Source: Pandoraea iniqua (GTDB taxonomy: Bacteria; Pseudomonadota; Gammaproteobacteria; Burkholderiales; Burkholderiaceae). From it: a stretch of DNA of 64,000 bases. Below, one piece after another: positions 54,551 through 63,449 of this stretch. The notes beneath the pieces were generated by a model. The model did no database searches. It was given only the letters and a program-made list of their open reading frames with translations, and had not been told where the DNA came from. Within the stretch, counting starts at the first letter, position 1. The number at the start of each line of letters is the position of its first letter. The stretch is taken from contig NZ_CABPSF010000002.1 of NCBI RefSeq assembly GCF_902459685.1, forward strand, positions 496,001-560,000. The letters are read 5' to 3'. Position numbers and translations under genes: made by a program.

Positions 54551-54623
54551 GTGTTTCATCCGAATTTTTCCCGGCGTGAGCCCGACGTCCAGCCTGACGC
54601 CTCGCGCCCTTTGAGGAGTCGTC

Positions 54624-55514
54624 ATGACTGTAACTTCCGCTGCCGGGGCACCGTTGTGCCTTGGCCCGCTGCCGGAGATCGATCCGCCGACGTTCGACGT
54701 GCCGTTCGGTGCCGTCGATACGCATGCTCACGTGGTCGCCGCCAGCGACGCCTATCCGATGGTGGCCGAGCGCAGCTACACGCCGCCGCCCGCGCCTGAA
54801 GACAAGTATCTGGCGATGCTCGACGCCACTGGCATGACCTACGGCGTGCTGGTGCAGATCAGCGTCTACGGCACCGACAACCGCTACATGCTCGAAACGC
54901 TGAAGCGTCACCCCGACCGCCTGCGTGGCATCGCCGTGGTGGCGCCCGAGGTGACCGATGCTGAACTCGAAGCGATGCACGCAGCCGGTGTGCGTGGTCT
55001 GCGGATCAACGTGCTGTTTGGCGGCGGCATCGGTTTCACGGCGATGGAAACGCTCGCGCATCGCATCAAGGATCTGGGCTGGCACATGCAGTTCCTGATG
55101 GACGTGAAGACTTTGCCCGAACTCATGCCACGCATGACGAAGCTGCCCGTGCCGGGCATCGTCGATCACATGGGCCACACACCGGTGGCGCAAGGGCTCG
55201 ACTCGCCGGGCTTCACGGCGTTGCGCTCGCTGGTGCGCGATCACGGCTATTGGGTGAAGTTGTCCGGCGCGTACCGGATCAGCGAGCGTTTCCCGTCGTT
55301 CGACGACGTGACGCCGTTCGCACAAACGCTGATCGCCGACGCACCCGACCGCATGGTGTGGGGCAGTGACTGGCCGCACGTGTCGCTCACGCGTATGCCG
55401 AACACCGGCACGCTGCGTAACCTGCTGCCGCAGTGGGCCCCCGACGCCGACACGCGCCGCCGCATTCTCGTCGACAACCCGGCGCGTCTGTACGGCTTTC
55501 CGGCGAAGGGCTGA
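54624..55514 (+). CDS. metal-dependent amidohydrolase (PDC-lactonase-like)
   Basis: A 296-aa TIM-barrel hydrolase of the amidohydrolase-2 family. The metal motif is DTHAHVV near residue 32, with FLMDVKTLPEL, GIVDHMGH and the catalytic Asp in WGSDWPHVS near residue 252. The layout matches 2-pyrone-4,6-dicarboxylate lactonases and related lactone hydrolases. In this operon it may open a lactone to the hydroxyacid oxidised by the flanking dehydrogenases; this is an inference. Confidence 0.87.
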   Translation: MTVTSAAGAPLCLGPLPEIDPPTFDVPFGAVDTHAHVVAASDAYPMVAERSYTPPPAPEDKYLAMLDATGMTYGVLVQISVYGTDNRYMLETLKRHPDRLRGIAVVAPEVTDAELEAMHAAGVRGLRINVLFGGGIGFTAMETLAHRIKDLGWHMQFLMDVKTLPELMPRMTKLPVPGIVDHMGHTPVAQGLDSPGFTALRSLVRDHGYWVKLSGAYRISERFPSFDDVTPFAQTLIADAPDRMVWGSDWPHVSLTRMPNTGTLRNLLPQWAPDADTRRRILVDNPARLYGFPAKG

Positions 55515-55596
55515 ATTCAACAACAGATCGTAGCGGAAGTAGTACCCGGGCGCATTGGGCGCCCTTGCATCACCAAGGATGAATGGGGAGACAGGG

Positions 55597-56826
55597 ATGG
55601 ATTGGTATCGTCAGATGAACAAGACCGAGCGGCGCACGTTTATCGCCGCCTTCGGCGGTTGGGCGCTCGATGCGCTCGACTTCATGGTGTTCACGTTTGT
55701 GATCACCACGTTGATTACCGTGTTCAACATCGACAAGGGACAAGCCGGCATGCTGGCGACCGTGACGCTGTTGTTCTCGGCGATCGGCGGCTGGCTGGCC
55801 GGCGTGCTCGCCGACCGCTTTGGCCGCGTGCGCATCTTGCAGGCCACGATTCTGTGGTTCTCCGTGTGCACGGTGCTGATCGGCTTCGCGCAGAACTTCG
55901 AGCAGATTTTCGTGCTGCGCGCGCTGCAAGGCTTGGGCTTCGGCGGTGAGTGGGCCGTGGGCTCGGTGCTGATGGGCGAAATCGTGCGCACCGAGTATCG
56001 CGGCCGCGCTGTCGGTACGGTGCAAAGCGGCTGGGCCATCGGCTGGGCCGTGGCGGCACTGTGCTACACGCTGTCGTTCTCGTATCTGCCGGAAGAATAT
56101 GCGTGGCGTGCGCTGTTCTGGATCGGTGTGATTCCGGCGCTGTTCGTGCTGTTCATCCGCAAGAACGTGCCCGAGCCGGAACTGTTCGAGCGCACCCGCA
56201 AGCGTGAGGCCGCCTCGGCCAACCGCACGTCGGCATGGGCGATCTTCTCGCCGGCGCTGATCAAGACGACGTTGCTCTCGGCACTGCTGTGCACGGGCGT
56301 GCAGGGCGGTTACTACGCCGTGACGACGTGGCTGCCGACGTTCCTGAAGACCGAGCGTCACCTGTCGGTGATCGGCACGGGCGGCTATCTGCTGGTGATC
56401 ATTCTGGGCTCGTTCATCGGCTACATCACCGGCGCGTATCTGACCGACAAGCTGGGCCGCCGTGCAAACCTGCTGATCTTCGCGGTACTCTCTGGGGCGA
56501 GCATTTACGCCTACACGCAATTCCAGTTGAGCAACGATCAGATGCTGATTCTGGGCTTCCCGCTGGGGTTTGCCGCCTCGGGTATTTTCAGCGGCATGGG
56601 CGCGTATCTGACGGAGTTGTTCCCGTCGGCCGTGCGTGCCAACGGGCAAGGTTTTGCGTATAACTTCGGGCGCGGCATCGGTGCGCTGTTCCCGAGTCTG
56701 GTCGGCTATCTGGCCAAGACGAGCGGTCTGGGCACGGCCATCGGCATGTTTGCCGGCGGTGCTTATTTCGTCGTGTTGGTCACGGCGTTCTTGTTGCCCG
56801 AGACGAAAGGGCGCGAGATCGAGTAA
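55597..56826 (+). CDS. MFS transporter (AAHS/NanT-like)
   Basis: A 409-aa permease with twelve predicted helices. The N-terminal sequence FGGWALDALDFMVFTFVIT and GVLADRFGRVRIL followed by FGGEWAVGSVLMGE are typical of sialic-acid/aromatic-acid:H+ symporters. It probably imports the compound that the amidohydrolase and dehydrogenases degrade. The ATG at 55597 (MDWYRQMNKTERR) is chosen over 55555 because a GGGAGACAGG stretch precedes it and because the family begins there. Confidence 0.9.
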   Translation: MDWYRQMNKTERRTFIAAFGGWALDALDFMVFTFVITTLITVFNIDKGQAGMLATVTLLFSAIGGWLAGVLADRFGRVRILQATILWFSVCTVLIGFAQNFEQIFVLRALQGLGFGGEWAVGSVLMGEIVRTEYRGRAVGTVQSGWAIGWAVAALCYTLSFSYLPEEYAWRALFWIGVIPALFVLFIRKNVPEPELFERTRKREAASANRTSAWAIFSPALIKTTLLSALLCTGVQGGYYAVTTWLPTFLKTERHLSVIGTGGYLLVIILGSFIGYITGAYLTDKLGRRANLLIFAVLSGASIYAYTQFQLSNDQMLILGFPLGFAASGIFSGMGAYLTELFPSAVRANGQGFAYNFGRGIGALFPSLVGYLAKTSGLGTAIGMFAGGAYFVVLVTAFLLPETKGREIE

Positions 56827-56901
56827 GTTCGTATTCTTCGCGGGCGGCAGGGGCTGCATGAGCAGCCTGCCGCCCGGTTTTTCTGAATCAAGGGAGTCCG
56901 C

Positions 56902-57651
56902 ATGAAGGTTCTGGTTCCGGTCAAACGGGTAGTGGATTACAACGTAAAGGTTCGCGTGAAGAGCGACGGCAGTGGCGTCGACATCGCGAACGTGAAGATG
57001 TCGATGAATCCGTTCGACGAAATCGCGGTGGAAGAGGCGGTGCGTCTGAAGGAAGCGGGCGTGGCGACGGAAGTGATTGCGGTGTCCGCAGGCGTGGCGC
57101 AATCGCAAGAGACGCTGCGCACGGCGCTGGCCATCGGTGCGGATCGCGCGATCCTGATCGAGTCGGATGAAGAACTGCAACCGCTGGCCGTGGCCAAGTT
57201 GCTCAAGGCGGTGGTCGACAAAGAGCAGCCGCAACTGGTGATTCTGGGCAAGCAGGCCATCGACGACGACTCGAACCAAACCGGCCAGATGCTCGCGGCG
57301 CTCGCGAAGCTGCCGCAGGCGACGTTTGCTTCGAAGGTGACGGTGGCGGACAACCGCGCACAGGTCACGCGTGAAGTGGACGGCGGTCTGGAAACGATCT
57401 CGCTGTCGCTGCCGGCAGTCATCACGACCGACTTGCGCCTGAATGAGCCGCGCTATGTGACGCTGCCCAACATCATGAAGGCGAAGAAGAAGCCGCTCGA
57501 GACGGTGAAGCCTGCCGATCTGGGCGTGGATGTGGCGCCGCGTCTGAAGACGCTGAAGGTGGCCGAGCCGCCCAAGCGCAGCGCAGGGGTGAAGGTGGCG
57601 GACGTGGCAACGCTCGTCGACAAACTGAAGACCGAAGCCAAGGTCCTGTAA
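56902..57651 (+). CDS. etfB: electron transfer flavoprotein beta subunit
   Basis: A 249-aa EtfB. The start [16 protein letters not shown] and [12 protein letters not shown] near residue 36 are diagnostic, and the AMP-binding region with [10 protein letters not shown] near residue 120 is present. With EtfA it takes electrons from flavin dehydrogenases and passes them to ETF-quinone oxidoreductase. It is followed 12 bp later by etfA with a good AAGGAG site. Confidence 0.96.
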   Translation: MKVLVPVKRVVDYNVKVRVKSDGSGVDIANVKMSMNPFDEIAVEEAVRLKEAGVATEVIAVSAGVAQSQETLRTALAIGADRAILIESDEELQPLAVAKLLKAVVDKEQPQLVILGKQAIDDDSNQTGQMLAALAKLPQATFASKVTVADNRAQVTREVDGGLETISLSLPAVITTDLRLNEPRYVTLPNIMKAKKKPLETVKPADLGVDVAPRLKTLKVAEPPKRSAGVKVADVATLVDKLKTEAKVL

Positions 57652-57663
57652 GGAGACGACGAG

Positions 57664-58596
57664 ATGAGCATTCTGGTAATCGCAGAACACGATAATCAAT
57701 CGATCAAAGCGGCAACGCTGAACACGGTGGCCGCTGCCCTGCAATGCGGTGACGACGTGCACGTGCTGGTGGCCGGTTCGAACGCCAAGGCCGCCGCTGA
57801 CGCTGCCGCGCAAATCGCCGGTGTGAAGAAGGTGCTGCTCGCTGACGCGCCGTACTTCGCCGACGGTCTGGCGGAAAACATCGCTGACGAGGTGGTGTCG
57901 ATCGCAGGTAACTATTCGCACATCTTGGCAACGGCCACCGCCTACGGCAAGAACATCGCCCCGCGCGTAGCCGCACTGCTCGACGTCGCCCAAATCTCGG
58001 ATATCACGAAGGTCGACAGCGCCGACACGTTCGAGCGCCCGATCTACGCCGGTAACGCGATTGCGACGGTGCAAAGCGCCGACAAGGTGAAGGTGATCAC
58101 GGTGCGCTCGACGGGCTTCGACCCGGCAGCCGCGACCGGTGGCAGCGCCGCAGTGGAGAGCATTGCCGCCACGCCGGACGCCGGTCTGTCGCAGTTTGTG
58201 GGCCGTGAAGTGACGAAGCTGGACCGCCCGGAACTCACGAGCGCGAAGATCATCGTCTCGGGTGGCCGCGGTCTGGGCTCGGGCGAGAACTACACGAAGG
58301 TGCTGGAGCCGCTGGCTGACAAGCTGGGCGCGGCGCTGGGCGCTTCGCGCGCGGCAGTGGACGCCGGTTATGTGCCCAACGACTATCAGGTCGGACAGAC
58401 GGGCAAGATCGTGGCACCGCAGTTGTACGTGGCGGTGGGCATCTCGGGCGCGATTCAGCACTTGGCCGGGATGAAGGATTCGAAGGTGATCGTGGCGATC
58501 AACAAGGATCCGGAAGCGCCCATCTTCTCGGTGGCGGATTACGGTCTGGTGGGCGATCTGTTCACCGTCGTGCCGGAACTGGTGAACGCGCTGTAA
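57664..58596 (+). CDS. etfA: electron transfer flavoprotein alpha subunit
   Basis: A 310-aa EtfA. The N-terminus SILVIAEHDNQ is typical, and the C-terminal FAD-binding region reads GQTGKIVAPQLYVAVGISG, followed by HLAGMKDSKVIVAINKDPEAPIF in two parts. Length matches the family. It completes the ETF dimer. Whether this is the main cellular ETF or a dedicated copy cannot be told from the window. Confidence 0.96.
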   Translation: MSILVIAEHDNQSIKAATLNTVAAALQCGDDVHVLVAGSNAKAAADAAAQIAGVKKVLLADAPYFADGLAENIADEVVSIAGNYSHILATATAYGKNIAPRVAALLDVAQISDITKVDSADTFERPIYAGNAIATVQSADKVKVITVRSTGFDPAAATGGSAAVESIAATPDAGLSQFVGREVTKLDRPELTSAKIIVSGGRGLGSGENYTKVLEPLADKLGAALGASRAAVDAGYVPNDYQVGQTGKIVAPQLYVAVGISGAIQHLAGMKDSKVIVAINKDPEAPIFSVADYGLVGDLFTVVPELVNAL

Positions 58597-58719
58597 GTAA
58601 CGCTGTAACGAAATCGCGCTGCGGAGTGAGTCGAGAGACTGGCTTCGCAGCCGATTCGCATGAGGATGCGGGAGCGGCCTGCGTCTTTATCCGAATCGGA
58701 AGGCAACCAAGGAAGATCA

Positions 58720-59832
58720 ATGGACAAAGTCGATTGCGTCGTGATCGGCGCGGGCGTGGTGGGACTAGCGGTCGCACGCGCCATGGCCATGGCGGGCCGC
58801 GAGGTGGTCATCCTCGAATCCGAGCGTGCGATCGGCACCGGCACGAGCTCACGCAACAGCGAAGTCATTCACGGCGGTATCTACTATTCGCCCGGCTCGC
58901 TCAAGGCCCGGCTCTGCGTGGAAGGCAAGCACAAGCTGTATGACTTCTGCGCCTCGCACGGCGTCGAGCATCGACGCTGCGGCAAGCTCATCGTGGCGAC
59001 CACCGATCATCAGGTCGGCGAACTCGAAGCGATCGCCGCCAACGCTCGCGCGAGCGGCGTCGATGATCTGCAATGGCTGAGCGCCGGCGAAGTGGCCCAA
59101 CGCGAACCCGATTTGCACACCTTTGGTGCATTACTCTCACCGTCAACGGGCATTGTCGACAGTCATGGTCTGATGCTGGCGTTGCAGGGTGACGCTGAGA
59201 ACGCGGGAGCCATGCTGGCCTTCGACGCGCGCGTCGTTGGTGGCCGAGTGGGTGGGGCAGCGGGGGCGGAAGGTATCGAACTCACCGTGCAGACGGGCGG
59301 CGAGACGTCGACGCTACTCGCCAACACGGTAATCAACAGCGCGGGTCTGTTCGCCGTTGATATCGCCCGCACGTTCGAAGGGCTGGACCCGGCGCATATC
59401 CCGCAGCGGTACTACGCGAAGGGCAGTTACTTCACCTGTGCGCAGCGCGCGCCGTTCACGCACCTAATCTATCCGGTGCCGGAACCCGGCGGCTTGGGTG
59501 TTCACCTGACGCTCGATCTCGGCGGGCAGGCGCGCTTCGGCCCGAATGTCGAATGGGTCGACGACATCGATTACACGGTGAATCCGGCGGATGGCGATGG
59601 CTTTTACGCTGCCGTGCGCCGCTATTGGCCAGCCTTGGCCGACGGTGCATTACAGCCGGGCTATGCAGGCATTCGACCGAAGATCAGTGGGCCAGGGCAA
59701 CCGGCGGCGGACTTCCGTATCGACGGTCCGGCGGTGCATGGCGTGTCAGGGCTCGTCAACCTGTTCGGCATTGAATCGCCCGGGTTGACGGCATCGCTGG
59801 CGATTGCCGACGCGGTGCACGCACTACTTTGA
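58720..59832 (+). CDS. FAD-dependent oxidoreductase, L-2-hydroxyglutarate oxidase/dehydrogenase-like
   Basis: A 370-aa DAO-fold flavoprotein. The FAD motif [15 protein letters not shown] is at residues 7-21, and [22 protein letters not shown] (in two parts) is typical of LhgO/L2HGDH. The C-terminal [10 protein letters not shown] segment supports this. The family oxidises L-2-hydroxy acids to 2-oxo acids. The ATG at 58720 is used because the longer frame adds non-family residues. It follows etfA by 123 bp and ends the catabolic block at a terminator. Confidence 0.88.
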   Translation: MDKVDCVVIGAGVVGLAVARAMAMAGREVVILESERAIGTGTSSRNSEVIHGGIYYSPGSLKARLCVEGKHKLYDFCASHGVEHRRCGKLIVATTDHQVGELEAIAANARASGVDDLQWLSAGEVAQREPDLHTFGALLSPSTGIVDSHGLMLALQGDAENAGAMLAFDARVVGGRVGGAAGAEGIELTVQTGGETSTLLANTVINSAGLFAVDIARTFEGLDPAHIPQRYYAKGSYFTCAQRAPFTHLIYPVPEPGGLGVHLTLDLGGQARFGPNVEWVDDIDYTVNPADGDGFYAAVRRYWPALADGALQPGYAGIRPKISGPGQPAADFRIDGPAVHGVSGLVNLFGIESPGLTASLAIADAVHALL

Positions 59833-59881
59833 CGCGAGATCGCGGCCAGACGGTCGCAATCTCGCGCGATCTCGCGTTTTT
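59833..59881 (+). terminator. probable intrinsic terminator after the FAD oxidoreductase
   Basis: CGCGAGAT (59833-59840) can pair with ATCTCGCG at either 59859-59866 or 59869-59876; the latter copy is followed by TTTTT. Two alternative stems are therefore possible. Confidence 0.65.
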
Positions 59882-60035
59882 CTCGCGCAAGGGCCCAGAC
59901 AGCGCCGCTTGAGCTAACCCCGTGATGCCAGCCTGACATTCTGACTGACGGTGCCGCGAGCATTGCGCGGCATTCCTGTCGGATCGAAGTCGTTGCTTGG
60001 TGGTGATGCGTTGCTGCCGATATCGACGATATCGA

Positions 60036-60431
60036 TCAGCGCACGGCCACCGGGGGCTTCCACGAAGCCGGGTTCGTCCAGAACACGCCGCGCAGGCGAT
60101 CGGTGTCGCCACACGGCGTGCTGCGGGCCGGCTTGCTGATCTGACCTGCACAGGCGCTGATATCGCGGCCCGATTGTTGCAGGCGTTTCAAAATCGTATC
60201 GAGCATCCCCGATTCGCGCCATTCGTTCAACTTGCGGCGGCAAGTCGGCACGGAGGGATACTGCATCGGCAGCTTCGACCAGCTCTCTCCCGTGAACAGC
60301 ACCCACAAGACAGCATTGGTCAGCGTGCGCTGCTCGACTTGAGGGCGACCACGTCGTTCCGTACGGACCGGACGGTCGCAAATCAGATCACGCAGGGCGT
60401 GCCATTCAACGTCGCTCAGTTCATTAAACAT
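60036..60431 (-). CDS. orphan IS5-type transposase N-terminal domain (DUF4096) protein
   Basis: A 131-aa protein. Residues about 3-90 match the DUF4096 domain found at the N-terminus of IS4/IS5-group transposases (LSDVEWHALRDLI, RGRPQVEQRTLTNAVLWVLF, YPSVPTCRRKLNEW). The DDE catalytic domain is absent, and the last 40 residues are Pro/Ser/Thr-rich and unlike transposase. It is either a decayed insertion element or a domesticated DNA-binding domain. The ATG at 60431 starts at the domain boundary; the longer frame to 60809 crosses structured non-coding sequence. Confidence 0.6.
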   Translation of the reverse strand: MFNELSDVEWHALRDLICDRPVRTERRGRPQVEQRTLTNAVLWVLFTGESWSKLPMQYPSVPTCRRKLNEWRESGMLDTILKRLQQSGRDISACAGQISKPARSTPCGDTDRLRGVFWTNPASWKPPVAVR

Positions 60432-60659
60432 AACACCTCGACCCAAAACAAACGGAGGCGCCGCAGGGGGCGAGTCCGGACTTCGCGATCTGGCACTTAC
60501 CGGTGCAATCTGGTGCGTGCTTATCGTCGAAACCTCGGCCAAGGCGGCGTCGATCCCCGATGCTGGAAATACAAGCAACAAGCATGCCAGGTCATCGGGT
60601 TCTCTCGTGAAGAACGCGGCGGGCGGGTCGGACCACACGGCGAAGGGAGCGTTTAACCA

Positions 60660-60770
60660 GCAAAAAAACGCCCACTTGGCAGGTGGGCGCAGCTCCTGGT
60701 GGCTATTGGGATAGGCAATCGCAAAAGCGTCAGGAGAAAAGGGATACGTGCGTTTGGCGGGTCCGGATCG
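60660..60770 (-). ncRNA. candidate small RNA ending in a strong terminator
   Basis: On the minus strand, GCGCCCACCTGCCAAGTGGGCG is followed by seven T residues (about 60691-60662), a textbook terminator. Upstream on that strand, CTCCTG and CAGGAG pair across a GCCTAT/ATAGCC inner stem. No credible protein gene on that strand ends here, so an independent transcript is plausible. I found no clear promoter, so the 5' end is arbitrary. Confidence 0.3.
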
Positions 60771-60809
60771 TTTGTTGTTCTCGGTGCCTGCCAGAGTGTC
60801 TCGCTCCAC

Positions 60810-60840
60810 TTGCGCCAGCTTGTCAAGCTTGCAGGCGCAA
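60810..60840. repeat. long imperfect palindrome
   Basis: TTGCGCC (60810-60816) and GGCGCAA (60834-60840) flank an inner GCTTG/CAAGC dyad. The whole 31-bp element is an interrupted palindrome in a 738-bp stretch (60432-61169) with no convincing gene. It could be a protein-binding site or an element end. Confidence 0.55.
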
Positions 60841-61169
60841 TGATGACAAAAAGTGAGCGTCGACGCGCTTCGGAATTACCCCCATTGCGGTGCATGGACC
60901 CGCGACGAGGCGAATCGCCCAAGAAGGGTGCCCGCCTGCGCCGTCAAAGGGCAGGCTGCCGCCAGAACGGGCGCAACCCATCGCAACCCGTCGCGAACCG
61001 GCGCAACCCGGTGTCTCGTGAGGTGAGAACCGGCCGGCGCGATGCCTGGCTTCATGCTGCCGTCGCCGGGGCTGCGATGCGTGCCCTATAATGTGCGCCT
61101 TCCCTGACTATCGTCTATCGGCTGCGCGAAACGCTCGCATGCCGGTCGGCGCCAGTGTGCGCAAACGGC

Positions 61170-61973
61170 ATGAGCAACGATACCGATAACAAATACTCCG
61201 TCCCGGGCCTCGAACGCGGCCTGCGCATCCTCATGACCTTCTCCGCGCGCGAGCCGGTGTTGGGTGGGGCCGATCTGGCACGACGACTCGACATCCCGCG
61301 CTCGACTGTCTTTCGTCTGCTCCAGACGCTGGAAGCCGAGGGCTTCATCGAGAAGGCGGGCGACGACCGTCACTACCGGCTCGGCGTGGCCGTGTTGCGG
61401 TTGGGCTTCGAGTATCTGAACTCGCTTGAGCTGACCGATCTCGGCACGCCGGTGATCGAGAAGCTGCGCGATGCGACGGGCTTCTCGAGTCACATCCTGA
61501 TTCTGGACCAGCGCGATGCCGTCTTCGTCGCGAAGGCTGCGAGCCGCGAACTGGTGTTCGGCACCGTGCGTGTCGGCACGCGGTTGCCGGCGCACGCGAC
61601 GGCGGTCGGGCACATTCTGCTCGGCGACTATTCACTGCCGTCGCTCAAGCAGTTGTATCCCGAGCGCAAGCTCGAGGCCTATACGGCGCACACGCCGACC
61701 ACCGTCGAAGCGCTGCACCGCGTGGTGCAGGAAGACATCACGCGCGGCTACAGCATGAGTCAGGCGTTCTTCGAGCAGAACATCTCGACGATTGCTGCGC
61801 CGGTGCGCAACCATCGCGGTCAGATCGCCGCCGTCATCAGCGTGACGATTCCGCAGGCCCGCGTGGAAGCCGATTTGCTGGAGAACGGCATCGTCGAAAA
61901 GGTAGTGTCGGCTGCGGACGAACTCTCGCACAAACTCAACTACCGGGGCGAGTCGCTGACGGCGGTTCGGTAA
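61170..61973 (+). CDS. IclR-family transcriptional regulator
   Basis: A 267-aa regulator. The winged helix reads LGGADLARRLDIPRSTVFRL followed by LEAEGFIEKAGDDRHYRLG, and the effector domain includes ATAVGHILLGDY. The start MSNDTDNKYSVPGLERGL at 61170 is favoured over a GTG at 61155. A CCTATAATG just upstream (61086-61094) is a fair -10 match. It is followed by a terminator and then the porin and MFS genes, which it may control. Confidence 0.87.
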   Translation: MSNDTDNKYSVPGLERGLRILMTFSAREPVLGGADLARRLDIPRSTVFRLLQTLEAEGFIEKAGDDRHYRLGVAVLRLGFEYLNSLELTDLGTPVIEKLRDATGFSSHILILDQRDAVFVAKAASRELVFGTVRVGTRLPAHATAVGHILLGDYSLPSLKQLYPERKLEAYTAHTPTTVEALHRVVQEDITRGYSMSQAFFEQNISTIAAPVRNHRGQIAAVISVTIPQARVEADLLENGIVEKVVSAADELSHKLNYRGESLTAVR

Positions 61974-62014
61974 GGTGGATGCTGCCTTCGCGCGGCGAAG
62001 TTTTCGGCGAATTC

Positions 62015-62037
62015 AGGGGCCCCACGGGGCCCCTTTC
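62015..62037 (+). terminator. intrinsic terminator after the IclR gene
   Basis: AGGGGCCC and GGGGCCCCT around 62015-62034 form a GC-rich stem followed by TTTCTT, about 42 bp after the IclR stop. Confidence 0.75.
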
Positions 62038-62153
62038 TTATGCCCGCGCGCCGGGGTTCTCAGCGAGTCGGAAGCAATTTTTTCTCCACAGACGCGCGAG
62101 CGCTTAGTCATTAGCATTTGCGCAACATCAATAAACGCCGGCTTATTTTCTGC

Positions 62154-62226
62154 TTGTCTCACTTTATCCTCTTCGCCATAATTGTCTCACCTATTAACCA
62201 TTGTTTCATAGGTAAGACAATATAAC
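62154..62226 (+). promoter_or_regulatory. operator-like inverted repeat and promoter upstream of the porin
   Basis: ATTGTCTCACCTAT (62181-62194) and ATAGGTAAGACAAT (62208-62221) are inverted arms of 14 bp with one mismatch around a 13-bp centre. A third half-site, TTGTCTCAC, lies at 62154-62162. A TATAAC at 62221-62226 is a plausible -10. The rest of the 358-bp gap between the IclR gene and the porin holds only the terminator. Confidence 0.65.
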
Positions 62227-62331
62227 GATGTGAACCGAGACGTCCTGCAACGTTCTTGTTGACGGCGGCGTGATCGGTGCGGGGCCTCTGGACGGCGCCG
62301 GAAGCATCAAGAAGCAGAACAGGAGTAGAAG

Positions 62332-63414
62332 GTGAAGAGACGCAGTATCGTCGCAGCGTGCCTCTTGGCATGCGTCGGCGCGGCCCATGCCGCAGGCAAT
62401 TCGTTGCAGATTTACGGGACCATCGACGACGGCCTCACTTATGTGAGCAACTCCGGCGGCGGTCGTTTGTTCAAGATGGACGCCGGCATCGGCCAGCCTG
62501 ATCGCTTCGGCCTGAAAGGGCGCGAGGATCTGGGCGGCGGGCTCGCGGCAGTATTTCAGTTGGAGCAGGGCTTCAACACCAGCACCGGCGCGTTGATCAA
62601 CAGTGGCGTCGAGTGGAACCGTCAGGCGTGGGTCGGTCTGGCCAGCGATCGCTTCGGCACCGTCTCGATCGGCCATCAGACCGATTTCATGCAAGACGTG
62701 TCGATTCGCTATTCGAACGGCTTCTGGCAGCACAACCTGTACGCCTACCACCCGGGCAACCTCGACAATCTGGCGAATTCCTCGCAGATCGACAATGCCG
62801 TGAAGTGGAACAGCGCGAGCTATCTCGGCCTGACTGGCGGCCTGATGTACGGCTTCGCGGGCGGCAATGCGCTGGGCCGCACGGTCGGTGGCTATGTGAA
62901 ATACGACAACGGTCCGTTGTCCGTCGCGGCTACCTACGTGAGCATCAACAAGCGCACATTCGACTTCTCGTCGCGCCTTGGGCTCACGTCGCTGTTCGGC
63001 CAGTCGGGGCTCTCGGCGACCAACGTCTTCAAGTCGGACGCCGTGAACAACACCGGCATCGGCGCCTCGTACCGCATCTCGTCGCGCTGGAACGTGCACG
63101 CGCTCTACACCCGCAGCGAAGTGCGCGCGGTGGGGGGCTCGGGCAACATGTTCAACTACGACGTCGGCAGCGAATATCGCGTGACCGATGCCAACGCGCT
63201 CACGCTCGGCTACTCGTACTCGTCGTTCAACCACACGCACTACAACCAAGTGGAAGCCGGCGATCTGTACTCGTTCTCGAAGCGCACGCAACTGCAAGCG
63301 CAGGTGACGTACATCGCGGCCAACGGTAACAACAAGGCGGCGTCGTACCCGATCGGCGCGTCGAGCAACCACGATCAGGTGCTCGTGCGCTTGGGCATGT
63401 ACCACAGCTTCTGA
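62332..63414 (+). CDS. outer-membrane porin (Gram-negative OmpC-like family)
   Basis: A 360-aa general porin. It has a signal peptide (MKRRSIVAACLLACVGAAHA, cleaved after residue 20), then SLQIYGTIDDGL and the typical RFGLKGREDLGGGLAAVFQLE segment (in two parts). The C-terminus ends VRLGMYHSF with the terminal Phe needed for barrel insertion. The start is a GTG at 62332, preceded by AGGAG 6 bases upstream. It forms a trimeric channel for small solutes and lies 35 bp before an MFS permease. Confidence 0.94.
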   Translation: MKRRSIVAACLLACVGAAHAAGNSLQIYGTIDDGLTYVSNSGGGRLFKMDAGIGQPDRFGLKGREDLGGGLAAVFQLEQGFNTSTGALINSGVEWNRQAWVGLASDRFGTVSIGHQTDFMQDVSIRYSNGFWQHNLYAYHPGNLDNLANSSQIDNAVKWNSASYLGLTGGLMYGFAGGNALGRTVGGYVKYDNGPLSVAATYVSINKRTFDFSSRLGLTSLFGQSGLSATNVFKSDAVNNTGIGASYRISSRWNVHALYTRSEVRAVGGSGNMFNYDVGSEYRVTDANALTLGYSYSSFNHTHYNQVEAGDLYSFSKRTQLQAQVTYIAANGNNKAASYPIGASSNHDQVLVRLGMYHSF

Positions 63415-63449
63415 TTGCGGCCCCCACGAGAATCAATACGAGAATTCAC

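Noticed and set aside
55570-58461. A 963-codon open frame on the minus strand
   Set aside because: It is antisense to the MFS permease, etfB and etfA, with the same His/Arg/Gln bias and no motifs.
60432-60809. A 126-residue N-terminal extension of the DUF4096 protein
   Set aside because: It crosses a strong terminator and a palindrome, has no domain, and begins at a GTG without a ribosome site.
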